From assembly GCA_038276315.1 (NCBI GenBank), contig JBBPZY010000091.1, positions 1 to 12,469 of the forward strand: DNA of 12,469 bases. Direction: 5' to 3'. This DNA comes from GCA-003244245 sp038276315. Its GTDB lineage: Bacteria > Actinomycetota > Actinomycetes > Mycobacteriales > Pseudonocardiaceae. Shown here piece by piece: positions 1 to 7,140 of this stretch. The notes beneath the pieces were generated by a model. It saw only the letters and a list, made by a program, of their open reading frames with translations, had not been told where the DNA came from and did no database searches. Position 1 is the stretch's first letter. The number at the start of each line of letters is the position of its first letter. Both the position numbers and the translations under genes were made by a program.

Positions 1-540
1 ACGCTGTCGCCGGAAGGAGTTCGCTTCCTCCGCGAACAGTGGTCTTGGCTGCGCGAGCTGGTGCGCTGGCAGCTAGCCGGTTGCACCGATGATCCGCTGG
101 CTCAGGTCACTGGACTACCGGTACCCATCGGCACCATCGACGGTCGGCTCGCCTACGTCGTGGACTACTGGTGCGGCACGAAGGAAACCGGTCCGGTTCG
201 CCAGCTGTGGGAAGGGTGGGTCTTACACGACCTCGAGCACAGCCTGACTCGGGTTCTCGGCACGCTGCCCAGGCATGGCGGCGTGGTCCAGCTGCCCGGC
301 TTCGGTTACCCGTCCGCCGCCGAGTGGGGGTGGATGTTGGAGACCCTGCACGTTGTGTTGGACGTCTCCGGTCGGGTCAGTATCACGGGTTCGCCGGACC
401 GCATCCTGCCACCCGCGCCGTCAGCTCAGGACACCGAAAGCTATCGCCGCAGCCTGCGCTGGCTGGAGATGGTGATCGATGCGCTCGCCCAGGCGCAGCG
501 ATCCACCCCAGCCGACAGCCCGACTGACAACACGTGTTGA
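1..540 (+). CDS. Hypothetical protein, 3' part (gene starts before the window)
   Basis: The reading frame is open from base 1 to the TGA at 538-540, giving 179 residues. An in-frame GTG exists at 61, but the preceding 20 codons are open and read like protein (LSPEGVRFLREQWSWLREL), and no ribosome binding site sits in front of base 61. I therefore treat the gene as running in from the left. The visible protein is soluble-looking and rich in Trp, with no membrane segment, no signal peptide and no motif I can assign to a family. It ends in a polar Ser/Pro/Thr-rich tail. The next gene starts at GTG 543, or possibly GTG 534 overlapping this stop, so the two are probably one transcript. Function unknown; a role linked to the downstream hydrolase is only suggested by the spacing. 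Confidence 0.7.
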   Translation, partial: TLSPEGVRFLREQWSWLRELVRWQLAGCTDDPLAQVTGLPVPIGTIDGRLAYVVDYWCGTKETGPVRQLWEGWVLHDLEHSLTRVLGTLPRHGGVVQLPGFGYPSAAEWGWMLETLHVVLDVSGRVSITGSPDRILPPAPSAQDTESYRRSLRWLEMVIDALAQAQRSTPADSPTDNTC

Positions 541-542
541 GG

Positions 543-2116
543 GTGTCTCCGGCGGACACACCCAAGGACGTCGACATCACTGGGCAAGCCCGGGAGCCGG
601 TGTGGGATCCGACGCTGGGCATCTCGGTCGAGATCGCCTGGCAGGGCACCGCGGCCCACCGGCTGGTCACCATCGGTGATCGCTGACCCACGGGTTCGCC
701 AGCGGTGCGGTGTATCAGACCGATCTGTCCTACTCGGCGATCATCGCTGACGAGCTGGGCTGGGATGGACTGCGTTACCCGCGCTACGGCGGCCCAGGGG
801 GGCTCCCACTGAATCTCGAGCTGCTGATGCGCGAGCTCGATCAGCACTTCGGCGCCACGTTGGACTGGTGGGAGCTGCCGATGGCACTGTTTCGCGGCCG
901 GCAGTTCATGGATCAGGTGGAGGACTACTGGGAGCGGGGGGCCGGCGCGGTGCTGCCCGCCCCGTCAGCCACCAACCACGTGCTCGCGGTCTACGGCTGG
1001 GGCCTGCGCGACGCCCTGGACCGCACCGCGGACAGTTGTGCGGCCGAAATAGGAGCGCCCACCGACGATCTGGTGCATCAGATCGTGCAGAACCACGGCG
1101 CTCGGGCAGCGCTGCGCGTGCTGCCCAGAGCCACCGAAGCCGATCGCAGCAGCACCGTCTTCGACGCCGCCGCTGCGCTAGGTGCCCAGCTGGGCACAGA
1201 GCCGGGGGACGATCCCGACCACGGCATCGAGACGCTGGTGGTGTTCCTCGGCGCGAACAATGCGCTGGGTGCGGTGACTGAGCTGCGCGTGGTGTGGAGC
1301 GGGCCGGGTTATGACGACCTGGCGCGCAAGGACGCATTCACGGTGTGGCGGCCCAGTGACTTCATCGCCGAGCTTGCCCACGTCGTGACCAAGGTGCAGG
1401 ACATCCGCGCCCGGCATGTCATCTGGTGCACGGTCCCGCACGTGACCATCGCGCCGATCGCTCGCGGGGTGGCCAGCAAGGTGGCGCCGGGCTCGCGGTA
1501 CTTCCCGTACTACACCCACCCGTGGATCTCCGACGATGATTTCGACGCCGGCCGTGATCCGGCGATCACCGAGGAGCAGGCGCGGGCCGTCGACAGCGCC
1601 ATCGACCACTACAACGACGCGATCACCGCAGCGGTCGCCGACGCCCGACGGCAGGGCCGTGACTGGTACCTGCTGGACATCGCCGGGGTACTCGACCGGC
1701 TGGCCTGCCGCCGCTATTTGGACGACCCGCAGGCGCGCCCCTCCTGGTGGCGGCCCTACCCGCTGCCGCCCGAGCTGGCGGCGCTGGCTCCGGTACCGGA
1801 TTCGCGGTTCCTCACCAGCGACGGCACCGGGCGACGCAGCGGCGGGCTGTTCTCGCTGGACGGCATCCACCCGACCACGGTCGGCTACGGTCTGATCGCC
1901 CAAGAGCTGATCGACATCATGGTGCGCGCCGGAGTCACGTTCTACCAACCAGACGGGCAGACGCCGCGGATCGGACCGGTCCGGGTCGACTTCACCCGGC
2001 TGATCCGCCGGGACACCTTGCTGACCCACCCGCCGGCCAACGTGACCGACGGGTTGCGGGTGCTCGGCTGGGCCGACGAGGTCCTCGACGCGTTCCGCCG
2101 AGTCATCCCTTTCTAG
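543..2116 (+). pseudogene. SGNH/GDSL-type hydrolase, frameshifted in the catalytic GDS block
   Basis: From GTG 543 the frame reads 46 codons to LVTIGD, then hits TGA at 684-686. The frame that starts at T680 continues the same protein as SLTHGFASGAVYQTD and stays open to TAG 2114-2116. One missing base at about 680 therefore splits IGDSLTHG, the block I motif that carries the nucleophilic Ser of this superfamily. With that base restored the product is about 524 residues. Downstream, FLGANNALG fits block III (oxyanion Asn) and SLDGIHPTTVGYG fits block V (catalytic Asp and His). The family acts on ester bonds; the substrate here is unknown. A product started at GTG 710 (468 residues) would lack the nucleophile and should be inactive. 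No signal peptide is seen at 543, and GTG 534 is an alternative start. A sequencing error is possible, because the rest of the frame is undamaged. Confidence 0.8.
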
Positions 2117-2177
2117 GTCGCCGCATTGAGTTCGACTGCACCGACGATGACTGGTAGTTCACGGCGGTTGAGGCGGG

Positions 2178-2196
2178 CGGCAGCCGTAGGCTGCCG
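2178..2196 (+). promoter_or_regulatory. Perfect hairpin directly in front of the purB start codon
   Basis: CGGCAGCC (2178-2185) and GGCTGCCG (2189-2196) are exact reverse complements around a 3-nt loop, GTA. The right arm ends 2 bases before GTG 2199, so a folded transcript would cover the region where a ribosome binding site should lie. No good purine-rich site is visible other than CCGGAG, which lies partly in the stem. It could set a low translation rate, respond to upstream translation, or be chance in GC-rich DNA. Confidence 0.5.
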
Positions 2197-2198
2197 GA

Positions 2199-3614
2199 GT
2201 GATTGCTGATGTGTTGGCGGCGCGGTATGCCTCCAGTGAGCTGGTCCGGCTGTGGTCGCCGGAGCACAAGGTGGTGCTGGAGCGAGAGCTGTGGCTGGCG
2301 GTCCTGCGCGCTCAGGCCGATCTCGGCGTGCCAGTCGGGCAGCAGGCACTCGATGACTACCAGCGGGTGGTGTCCGTGGTGGATCTCGACTCGATTGCCG
2401 TCCGGGAGCGGGTGACCCGGCACGACGTCAAGGCGCGCATCGAGGAGTTCAACGCGCTGGCCGGCCATCAGGAAATCCACAAAGGACTGACGTCGCGGGA
2501 CGTCACCGAGAACGTCGAGCAGCTGCAGGTGCGGCGCTCGCTGGTGCATGTACGAGACCGTTGTGTCGCGGTGCTCGCCAGGTTGGCGGCCCGCGCCGCC
2601 GAGTACGCCGATCTGGTGATGGTCGGGCGCAGCCACAACGTCGCGGCTCAGGCCACCACGCTGGGCAAGCGGTTCGCCAGCGCCGCCGACGAGCTGCTGG
2701 TGGCCTTCGCTCGACTCGAAGAGCTGCTGGCTCGCTACCCGCTGCGCGGGATCAAGGGTCCGATGGGTACCGCTCAAGACATGCTGGATCTCCTCGGTGG
2801 TGATCCGTCCGCACTGGCGCGGCTGGAGCAGCACGTGGCGCAACACCTGGGCTTCGAACGGGTGCTTACCAGTGTCGGACAGGTATATCCGCGATCCTTG
2901 GATCACGAGGTGCTCGGCGCTCTGGTGCAGCTGGCTGCCGCGCCGTCGTCGCTGGCGACCACGATCCGACTGATGGCCGGTCACGAGCTGGTGACCGAGG
3001 GCTTCCAACCCGGTCAGATCGGCTCCAGCGCCATGCCGCATAAGGTGAACACCCGTTCCTGCGAGCGGGTCAATGGCCTGGCAGTGGTGTTGCGCGGGTA
3101 CGCCTCGATGGTGGCTGAGCTGTCCGGCTCGCAGTGGAACGAAGGTGACGTATCGGACTCGGTGGTGCGCCGGGTGGCGCTGCCCGACGCGTTCTTCGCC
3201 TTCGATGGGCTGGTCGAGACGTTCCTGACGGTGCTCGACGAGTTCGGGGCCTACCCGGCGGTGATCGAGCGGGAGCTGGAGCGCTACGCGCCGTTCCTGG
3301 CCACCACGAAGGTGCTGATCGCCGCGGTGCGCGCCGGGATGGGTCGAGAAGCGGCGCATGCGGTCATCAAGGAGCACGCTGTCGCGGTCGGGCTGGCGAT
3401 GCGGGAGAAGGGCGCCGGCAACTCCCTGCTCGACCGGCTGGCCGAGGACAGCAGGCTGCCGCTGAATCAGACCGATCTCGACGCACTGCTCGCCGACCGC
3501 GCACCGTTGAGCGGGGCCGCCGCCGAGCAGACCGCCGCGATCGTCGCTGAGGTCGCAACGCTGGTGTCCCGGCATCCGGATGCCGCGATCTACCAACCTA
3601 GCGCGATCCTGTGA
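2199..3614 (+). CDS. purB: Adenylosuccinate lyase
   Basis: 471 residues, the usual length. The enzyme acts in the cytosol at two steps of purine synthesis: it releases fumarate from SAICAR to give AICAR, and from adenylosuccinate to give AMP. Family landmarks are in order: RVTRHDVKARIEEF (71-84), the substrate loop HKGLTSRDVTEN (94-105), the catalytic-His segment GRSHNVAAQATTLGKRF (143-159), and the fumarate lyase signature GSSAMPHKVN (275-284), whose flexible loop carries the catalytic Ser. The C-terminal helical domain is complete. GTG 2199 is the first possible start, because TAG at 2187-2189 closes the frame upstream. The start ILVE-style spacing is unusual in that a hairpin abuts it. The gene lies 82 bases after the hydrolase relic and ends at a strong inverted repeat. 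It looks intact and under normal coding constraint. Confidence 0.96.
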   Translation: MIADVLAARYASSELVRLWSPEHKVVLERELWLAVLRAQADLGVPVGQQALDDYQRVVSVVDLDSIAVRERVTRHDVKARIEEFNALAGHQEIHKGLTSRDVTENVEQLQVRRSLVHVRDRCVAVLARLAARAAEYADLVMVGRSHNVAAQATTLGKRFASAADELLVAFARLEELLARYPLRGIKGPMGTAQDMLDLLGGDPSALARLEQHVAQHLGFERVLTSVGQVYPRSLDHEVLGALVQLAAAPSSLATTIRLMAGHELVTEGFQPGQIGSSAMPHKVNTRSCERVNGLAVVLRGYASMVAELSGSQWNEGDVSDSVVRRVALPDAFFAFDGLVETFLTVLDEFGAYPAVIERELERYAPFLATTKVLIAAVRAGMGREAAHAVIKEHAVAVGLAMREKGAGNSLLDRLAEDSRLPLNQTDLDALLADRAPLSGAAAEQTAAIVAEVATLVSRHPDAAIYQPSAIL

Positions 3615-3624
3615 CGTGGCACTG

Positions 3625-3708
3625 GGCCGGTATCCGGCCGAGTGCAGCAGCTGGCCGGCTGGTTGACCGGCCGATCCCCCGGGAGCGCTCTCACCGGGCC
3701 CGGGGGAT
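3625..3708. terminator. Convergent terminator region: three GC-rich hairpins in a row
   Basis: The gap between purB (plus) and the 3734-4384 gene (minus) holds three inverted repeats. The strongest is ATCCCCCGGG (3674-3683) with CCCGGGGGAT (3699-3708), a perfect 10-bp stem around 15 nt. Upstream are GGCCGG/CCGGCC at 3625-3630 and 3634-3639 (3-nt loop), and GGCCGG/CCGGCC at 3653-3658 and 3667-3672 (8-nt loop). None has a U-tract, which is usual for mycobacterial terminators. The symmetrical position suggests a terminator for both genes. Confidence 0.6.
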
Positions 3709-3733
3709 ACCCGAACTCCCGTTCCGGCTGTGG

Positions 3734-4384
3734 TTACTTCTTCAGCGCGTGCAGGGAGTTGGCGATCTTGTCAAACATCTTGGCGGACTCGGTGAAGTGC
3801 TCTTTGGGCAGGCTCTGGAACACCATACTGATCATCGTCTTGCCGTTGAACAAGAAGAAGTGGGAGTGTGCCCCCTGTTGGCCGGTGGCGGGATCGGTGA
3901 AATTGTAGAAGTAGTAGTAACCCGGCAACCCGCCCAGCTGGATCTGATTCGGTCCCGTGATCATCTGGACCGACTTGTTCGACGTGACGAGCTTGTCGGT
4001 GACCTGCTTGAGAGCCGGAAGCTGCTGCGGTCCCACCGCTTCCTGCAGCTCGCTGACTCGCACCAGCATCGAGTCCTGCGGTCCCTGCGACAGAAGCAGG
4101 AGAACTTGTGGATCTTTGGGGCTCAGCTTCGTCCAGTCTGATGGGTAGGCCAGCTCGAAACCGGCCTGCTCACTACGGAACTCGCTGAAGCCGACCGGCT
4201 TGGCATTCGTCGAGGCGTCCGTCTTATTCGTCGGGTTCGCCGTATTCGCCGCCTGCGAAGGCTGGTTGCCGGTGAAGAGCCGGGGTCCGAATATCGCAGC
4301 GGACGTTCCCAAGCCCACCGCTAGCAGTAACCCGATGATGACTAACACCCGACGCCTGCGTATGGCGTTCCACAGATTATTCAT
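3734..4384 (-). CDS. N-terminally anchored protein, possible PsbP/LpqN-like domain
   Basis: 216 residues from ATG 4384. GTG 4393 would add three residues, but GGAAG (4393-4397) lies 8 nt before the ATG and overlaps that GTG, so I prefer the ATG. Residues about 1-11 are basic (RRRR), 12-33 form one hydrophobic segment, and 38-62 are a Ser/Thr/Asn/Gln-rich linker. No lipobox Cys follows, so it is probably a membrane-anchored or secreted protein rather than a lipoprotein. The rest (about 64-216) begins with SEQAGFELAYPSDW and later has GLPGYYYFYNF and FFLFNGKTMISMVF, a pattern of beta-strands like the Mog1/PsbP fold of mycobacterial LpqN-type proteins. That fold call is an inference. GC in hand-counted lines is 50-62%, against about 68% in purB. 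A weak -10-like TACGAT lies at 4400-4405 (read on the minus strand). Cargo or partner unknown. Confidence 0.7.
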   Translation of the reverse strand: MNNLWNAIRRRRVLVIIGLLLAVGLGTSAAIFGPRLFTGNQPSQAANTANPTNKTDASTNAKPVGFSEFRSEQAGFELAYPSDWTKLSPKDPQVLLLLSQGPQDSMLVRVSELQEAVGPQQLPALKQVTDKLVTSNKSVQMITGPNQIQLGGLPGYYYFYNFTDPATGQQGAHSHFFLFNGKTMISMVFQSLPKEHFTESAKMFDKIANSLHALKK

Positions 4385-4518
4385 CGCGCCCACTTCCAGA
4401 TCGTAAGCTTGTGGCCACTGTGTGCGACCGGTTCTTCCGCGTCAGATCAGTTTCCGCAGGGTCTTTCGTCACGGAGGGCAGCATCCTACTCGCGGGGCGT
4501 GACAGGCGGGCGACCCCC

Positions 4519-4665
4519 CCGGCTTCCTCGGCTACCTGTACCTGCTTAACATCCCCACCACAGGCGGAGACAACTACCTGCACCTGGTGCAGCGGCTCGA
4601 TACCACTGATTTTCGGTAGTGGGCTGCTCAGGGTGTTCGGCGCGCGCGAAACTTCCACCGCGTAA
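4519..4665 (+). pseudogene. Decayed 3' fragment of a DUF4383 membrane protein gene
   Basis: Frame 4521 reads GFLGYLYLLNIP, then GGDNYLHLV; about one base too many later, the frame ending at TAA 4663-4665 reads LIFGSGLLRVFGARETSTA. Both stretches line up with the C-terminus of the intact DUF4383 protein encoded at 9462-9935 (GFLGYLPLLNI, VDNYLHLV, LIFGTGLLRVMGGRQLSTA). The first frame would stop at TAG 4617-4619. Recognisable similarity may begin as far left as about 4480 (GSILLAG against GGAYLLTA), but that part is doubtful. The N-terminal two thirds are missing. It is a dead paralogue lying between the anchored-protein gene and ask. Confidence 0.75.
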
Positions 4666-4689
4666 GCGGCGAGGCTCCTAGGGTCGTGC

Positions 4690-4732
4690 CCCCTGAGATC
4701 AGGGGATACGGCCCGTATTGTGTGTCTGGAGG
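4690..4732 (+). promoter_or_regulatory. ask promoter region with two abutting palindromes and an RBS
   Basis: CCCCTGA-GA-TCAGGGG (4690-4705) is a perfect 7-bp inverted repeat. It is followed without a gap by ATACGG-C-CCGTAT (4706-4718), a perfect 6-bp one. A -10-like TATTGT overlaps the end of the second palindrome (4716-4721). GGAGG at 4728-4732 lies 5 nt before GTG 4738 and fixes the ask start. The palindromes could be an operator or a small hairpin; no regulator can be named from sequence alone. Confidence 0.5.
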
Positions 4733-4737
4733 TCGGC

Positions 4738-6003
4738 GTGGCGCTCGTCGTCCAGAAGTACGGCGGCTCGTCGGTGGACAGTGCCGCGCGGATCAAGAAG
4801 GTGGCCGCCCGGATCGTCGAGACCCGCAATGGCGGCAACGAGGTCGTCGTGGTCGTGTCTGCGATGGGTGACACTTCTGACGATCTACTCGACCTCGCCA
4901 GTCAGGTATCGTCGCACCCCCATCAGCGTGAGCTTGACATGCTGCTTACCGCGGGTGAGCGAATCTCCAACTCGCTGGTCGCGATGGCCGTGCACGCGTT
5001 GGGTGTCGACGCCCGCTCGTTCACCGGCTCGCAGGCCGGAGTGATCACCACAGCCGCGCACGGCAGGGCTCGGATCATCGATGTGACGCCGAGCAGGGTG
5101 CGCGAGGCGCTGGACCAGGGCGCGGTGGCGCTGGTAGCCGGGTTTCAGGGGGTGGCCCAAGACACCAAAGACGTCACCACGTTGGGTCGCGGCGGCTCCG
5201 ACGTGACCGCGATCGCGCTGGCGGCAGCGCTGCAGGCGGATGTGTGTGAGATATACACCGACGTCGACGGGGTTTTTTCCGCCGACCCGCGGATCGTGCC
5301 CGATGCCCGCAAGCTCGACACCATCACCTACGAAGAGATGCTGGAGATGGCGGCGTGCGGCGCGCGGGTGCTCATGCTGCGCTGCGTCGAATACGCCAGA
5401 CGCAATCACATCGCAGTACACGTCCGCTCGTCCTACAGCCGCAACTGCGGCACCATGGTGTCCGGATCAGTGGAGGACCGCACTGTGGAACAGGCCATGC
5501 TTACCGGCGTCGCACACGACCGGTCCGAGTCGAAGATCACTGTCCTCGGGGTGCCCGACGAACTCGGCAAGGCCGCCCACATCTTCCGCGTGATCGCCGA
5601 CGCCGAGCTCAACATAGATATGGTGCTGCAGAACATCTCGCACATCGACACCGGCCGCACCGACGTCACCTTCACGCTTCCCAAACTCGACGCGTCCCTT
5701 GCAGTCAGGGCGCTGCGCGCGATGCAGCCGCAGATCGGTTTCGAGGACGTGCTGTGCGATGACTACGTCGGCAAGGTGTCGCTGATCGGCGCGGGCATGC
5801 GATCGCACCCCGGGATTACCGCGCGGTTCTGCGAGGCGCTCGCGCAGGCCGGGATCAACATCGAGACCATCAACACCTCGGAGATCCGGATCTCGGTGTT
5901 GGTCCGCGCTGAGCAGCTGGATGCCGCGGTGCGCGCGATACACGATGCGTTCGACCTGGGAAGCGGCGAGCAGGCCGTCGTCTACGCCGGGACCGGACGA
6001 TGA
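4738..6003 (+). CDS. ask: Aspartokinase (alpha subunit, full length)
   Basis: 421 residues, the length of the mycobacterial and corynebacterial enzyme. It phosphorylates aspartate with ATP, the first step to diaminopimelate, lysine, threonine and methionine. The kinase domain shows KYGGSS (8-13), TAGERIS (71-77), LGRGGSD (149-155) and EIYTDVDGVFSADPR (171-185). Two ACT domains follow: HDRSESKITVLGVPDELG with NIDMVLQNIS, then GKVSLIGAGMRSHPG with INIETINTSEIRISVL. These are the usual lysine/threonine feedback sites. The track of open codons reaches GTG 4720, but GGAGG 5 nt before GTG 4738 and the conserved VALVVQKYGG start favour 4738. The gene overlaps asd by ATGA, so translation is coupled. 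It contains an internal start for the beta subunit (separate entry). The protein seems to differ in many places from the M. tuberculosis enzyme as I remember it. Confidence 0.95.
   Translation: MALVVQKYGGSSVDSAARIKKVAARIVETRNGGNEVVVVVSAMGDTSDDLLDLASQVSSHPHQRELDMLLTAGERISNSLVAMAVHALGVDARSFTGSQAGVITTAAHGRARIIDVTPSRVREALDQGAVALVAGFQGVAQDTKDVTTLGRGGSDVTAIALAAALQADVCEIYTDVDGVFSADPRIVPDARKLDTITYEEMLEMAACGARVLMLRCVEYARRNHIAVHVRSSYSRNCGTMVSGSVEDRTVEQAMLTGVAHDRSESKITVLGVPDELGKAAHIFRVIADAELNIDMVLQNISHIDTGRTDVTFTLPKLDASLAVRALRAMQPQIGFEDVLCDDYVGKVSLIGAGMRSHPGITARFCEALAQAGINIETINTSEIRISVLVRAEQLDAAVRAIHDAFDLGSGEQAVVYAGTGR
5485..6003 (+). CDS. Aspartokinase beta (regulatory) subunit from an internal start
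   Basis: GTG 5485 is in frame and is codon 250 of ask. GGAGG at 5472-5476 lies 8 nt upstream, a good ribosome binding site inside the coding sequence. The product would be 172 residues comprising only the two ACT domains. In Corynebacterium glutamicum LysC, and in the mycobacterial enzyme, the beta subunit starts internally at the equivalent place and assembles as alpha2beta2, forming the lysine plus threonine binding interface. Position and ribosome site are seen in the sequence; the function is carried over from that family. Confidence 0.65.
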   Translation: MEQAMLTGVAHDRSESKITVLGVPDELGKAAHIFRVIADAELNIDMVLQNISHIDTGRTDVTFTLPKLDASLAVRALRAMQPQIGFEDVLCDDYVGKVSLIGAGMRSHPGITARFCEALAQAGINIETINTSEIRISVLVRAEQLDAAVRAIHDAFDLGSGEQAVVYAGTGR

Positions 6004-7103
6004 CCGGGCCTACCCTTGCCATCGTCGGTGCCACCGGCGCGGTGGGTACCGTCATGATCGGCATCATCAACTCGCGACGGTCGGTGTCCTGGGCCGAGAT
6101 CCGATTGATCGCCTCGGTCCGGTCGGCCGGCAAGAAGATCAGCGTGCGAGGCGAGCCTTGCGTGGTCGCCGAGCTCACCGCCGAGGCCTTCGACGGCGTC
6201 GACATCGCGATGTTCGACGTTCCCGACGAGATCTCCGAGCGGTGGGCTCCGGTCGCCGTGGCGCGGGGCGCGGTCGTGGTGGACAATTCTGGTGCGTTCC
6301 GGATGGACCCCGACGTTCCCCTGGTGGTCCCTGAAGTCAACGTTGCGGCACTGACCCATAGACCCAAGAGCATCATCTCCAACCCCAACTGCACCACGCT
6401 GTCGATGATGGCCGCGGTGGGTACCCTGCACGCCGAGTTCGGTCTCACCGAACTGGTGGTGGCCAGCTATCAGGCCGCTTCTGGAGCGGGTCGGCCCGGG
6501 GTGGACCGGTTGTACGCCGAGCTTGCGGCGGTGGCCGGAAAGGATGTCGGGGTGCGCGGTGGGGACATAGCCCAAGCGTTGGCTGCCGCGGGGTTGCCGG
6601 CGCAGTCACCGTTCCCGGCACCGCTGGCGATGAACGTGGTGCCCTGGGCGGGGTCGCTGCGACCGGATGGCTGGAGCTCCGAGGAGCTCAAGGTCCGCAA
6701 CGAGTCGCGCAAGATCCTCGGCATCCCCGATCTGAAGGTGTCGGTCACCTGCGTGCGGGTCCCGGTGGTCACCACGCACTCGCTCGCGGTGCACGCGGTG
6801 TTCGCTGCGCCGATCACCGTGGAGCAGGCCCGGAAGGTTTTGGCCGCAGCGCCGAGCATCGTGCTGGCCGACGATCCGGCAGCGGGGGTGTGGCCGACCC
6901 CGGCTTCGGTGGTGGGCGCGGACCCGACCTACGTCGGCCGGCTTCGTCAAGCCCTGGACTTCGCGAACACGCTGGACTTCTTCGTCTGCGGGGACAACCT
7001 GCGCAAGGGCGCGGCACTGAACACCTACGAGATCGCCGAGACGCTCGCTGGTGAGTGGCACTCCTCGAACGCGCCTCTTAAGCTAAGGCGTACTCCGCCA
7101 TGA
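6000..7103 (+). CDS. asd: Aspartate-semialdehyde dehydrogenase
   Basis: 367 residues. The enzyme reduces aspartyl phosphate to aspartate semialdehyde with NADPH, directly after Ask, whose stop codon it overlaps (ATGA at 6000-6003). Seen in order: the dinucleotide-binding GATGAVG (10-16), DNSGAFR (95-101), the catalytic Cys131 in SNPNCTT, Gln158 in SYQAASGAG, the substrate-binding Arg253 and His260 in CVRVPVVTTHS, and the C-terminal CGDNLRKGAALNT. All catalytic residues are present and the length is normal. It carries FDVPDEIS and VVTTHS where M. tuberculosis Asd, from memory, has FSAGSAMS and VFTGHS. This suggests the Streptomyces-like lineage of Asd and possibly a second copy or an acquired pair. 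The last residues (LKLRRTPP) are not conserved. Confidence 0.94.
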   Translation: MTGPTLAIVGATGAVGTVMIGIINSRRSVSWAEIRLIASVRSAGKKISVRGEPCVVAELTAEAFDGVDIAMFDVPDEISERWAPVAVARGAVVVDNSGAFRMDPDVPLVVPEVNVAALTHRPKSIISNPNCTTLSMMAAVGTLHAEFGLTELVVASYQAASGAGRPGVDRLYAELAAVAGKDVGVRGGDIAQALAAAGLPAQSPFPAPLAMNVVPWAGSLRPDGWSSEELKVRNESRKILGIPDLKVSVTCVRVPVVTTHSLAVHAVFAAPITVEQARKVLAAAPSIVLADDPAAGVWPTPASVVGADPTYVGRLRQALDFANTLDFFVCGDNLRKGAALNTYEIAETLAGEWHSSNAPLKLRRTPP

Positions 7104-7140
7104 GCAGCACCGCCGCGGCTGGCACCGATACCGCCGCGTG

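Noticed and set aside
675..690. Programmed -1 frameshift in the SGNH gene
   Set aside because: No slippery heptamer or following pseudoknot is evident, and this family is not known to use recoding. A simple deletion or base-call error is more likely.
1178..2029. 283-codon minus-strand frame inside the SGNH hydrolase
   Set aside because: Antisense shadow: repetitive Arg/Val/Asp composition and no motifs, while the plus frame has SGNH blocks.
2103..3596. 497-codon open frame on the minus strand across purB
   Set aside because: It is an exact mirror of the purB frame in GC-rich DNA, rich in Gln/His/Arg, without family motifs or a ribosome site. purB on the plus strand is certain.
3611..4141. 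176-codon plus-strand frame over the anchored-protein gene
   Set aside because: It lies antisense to a protein with a clear membrane segment, domain and ribosome site, and has no recognisable features itself.
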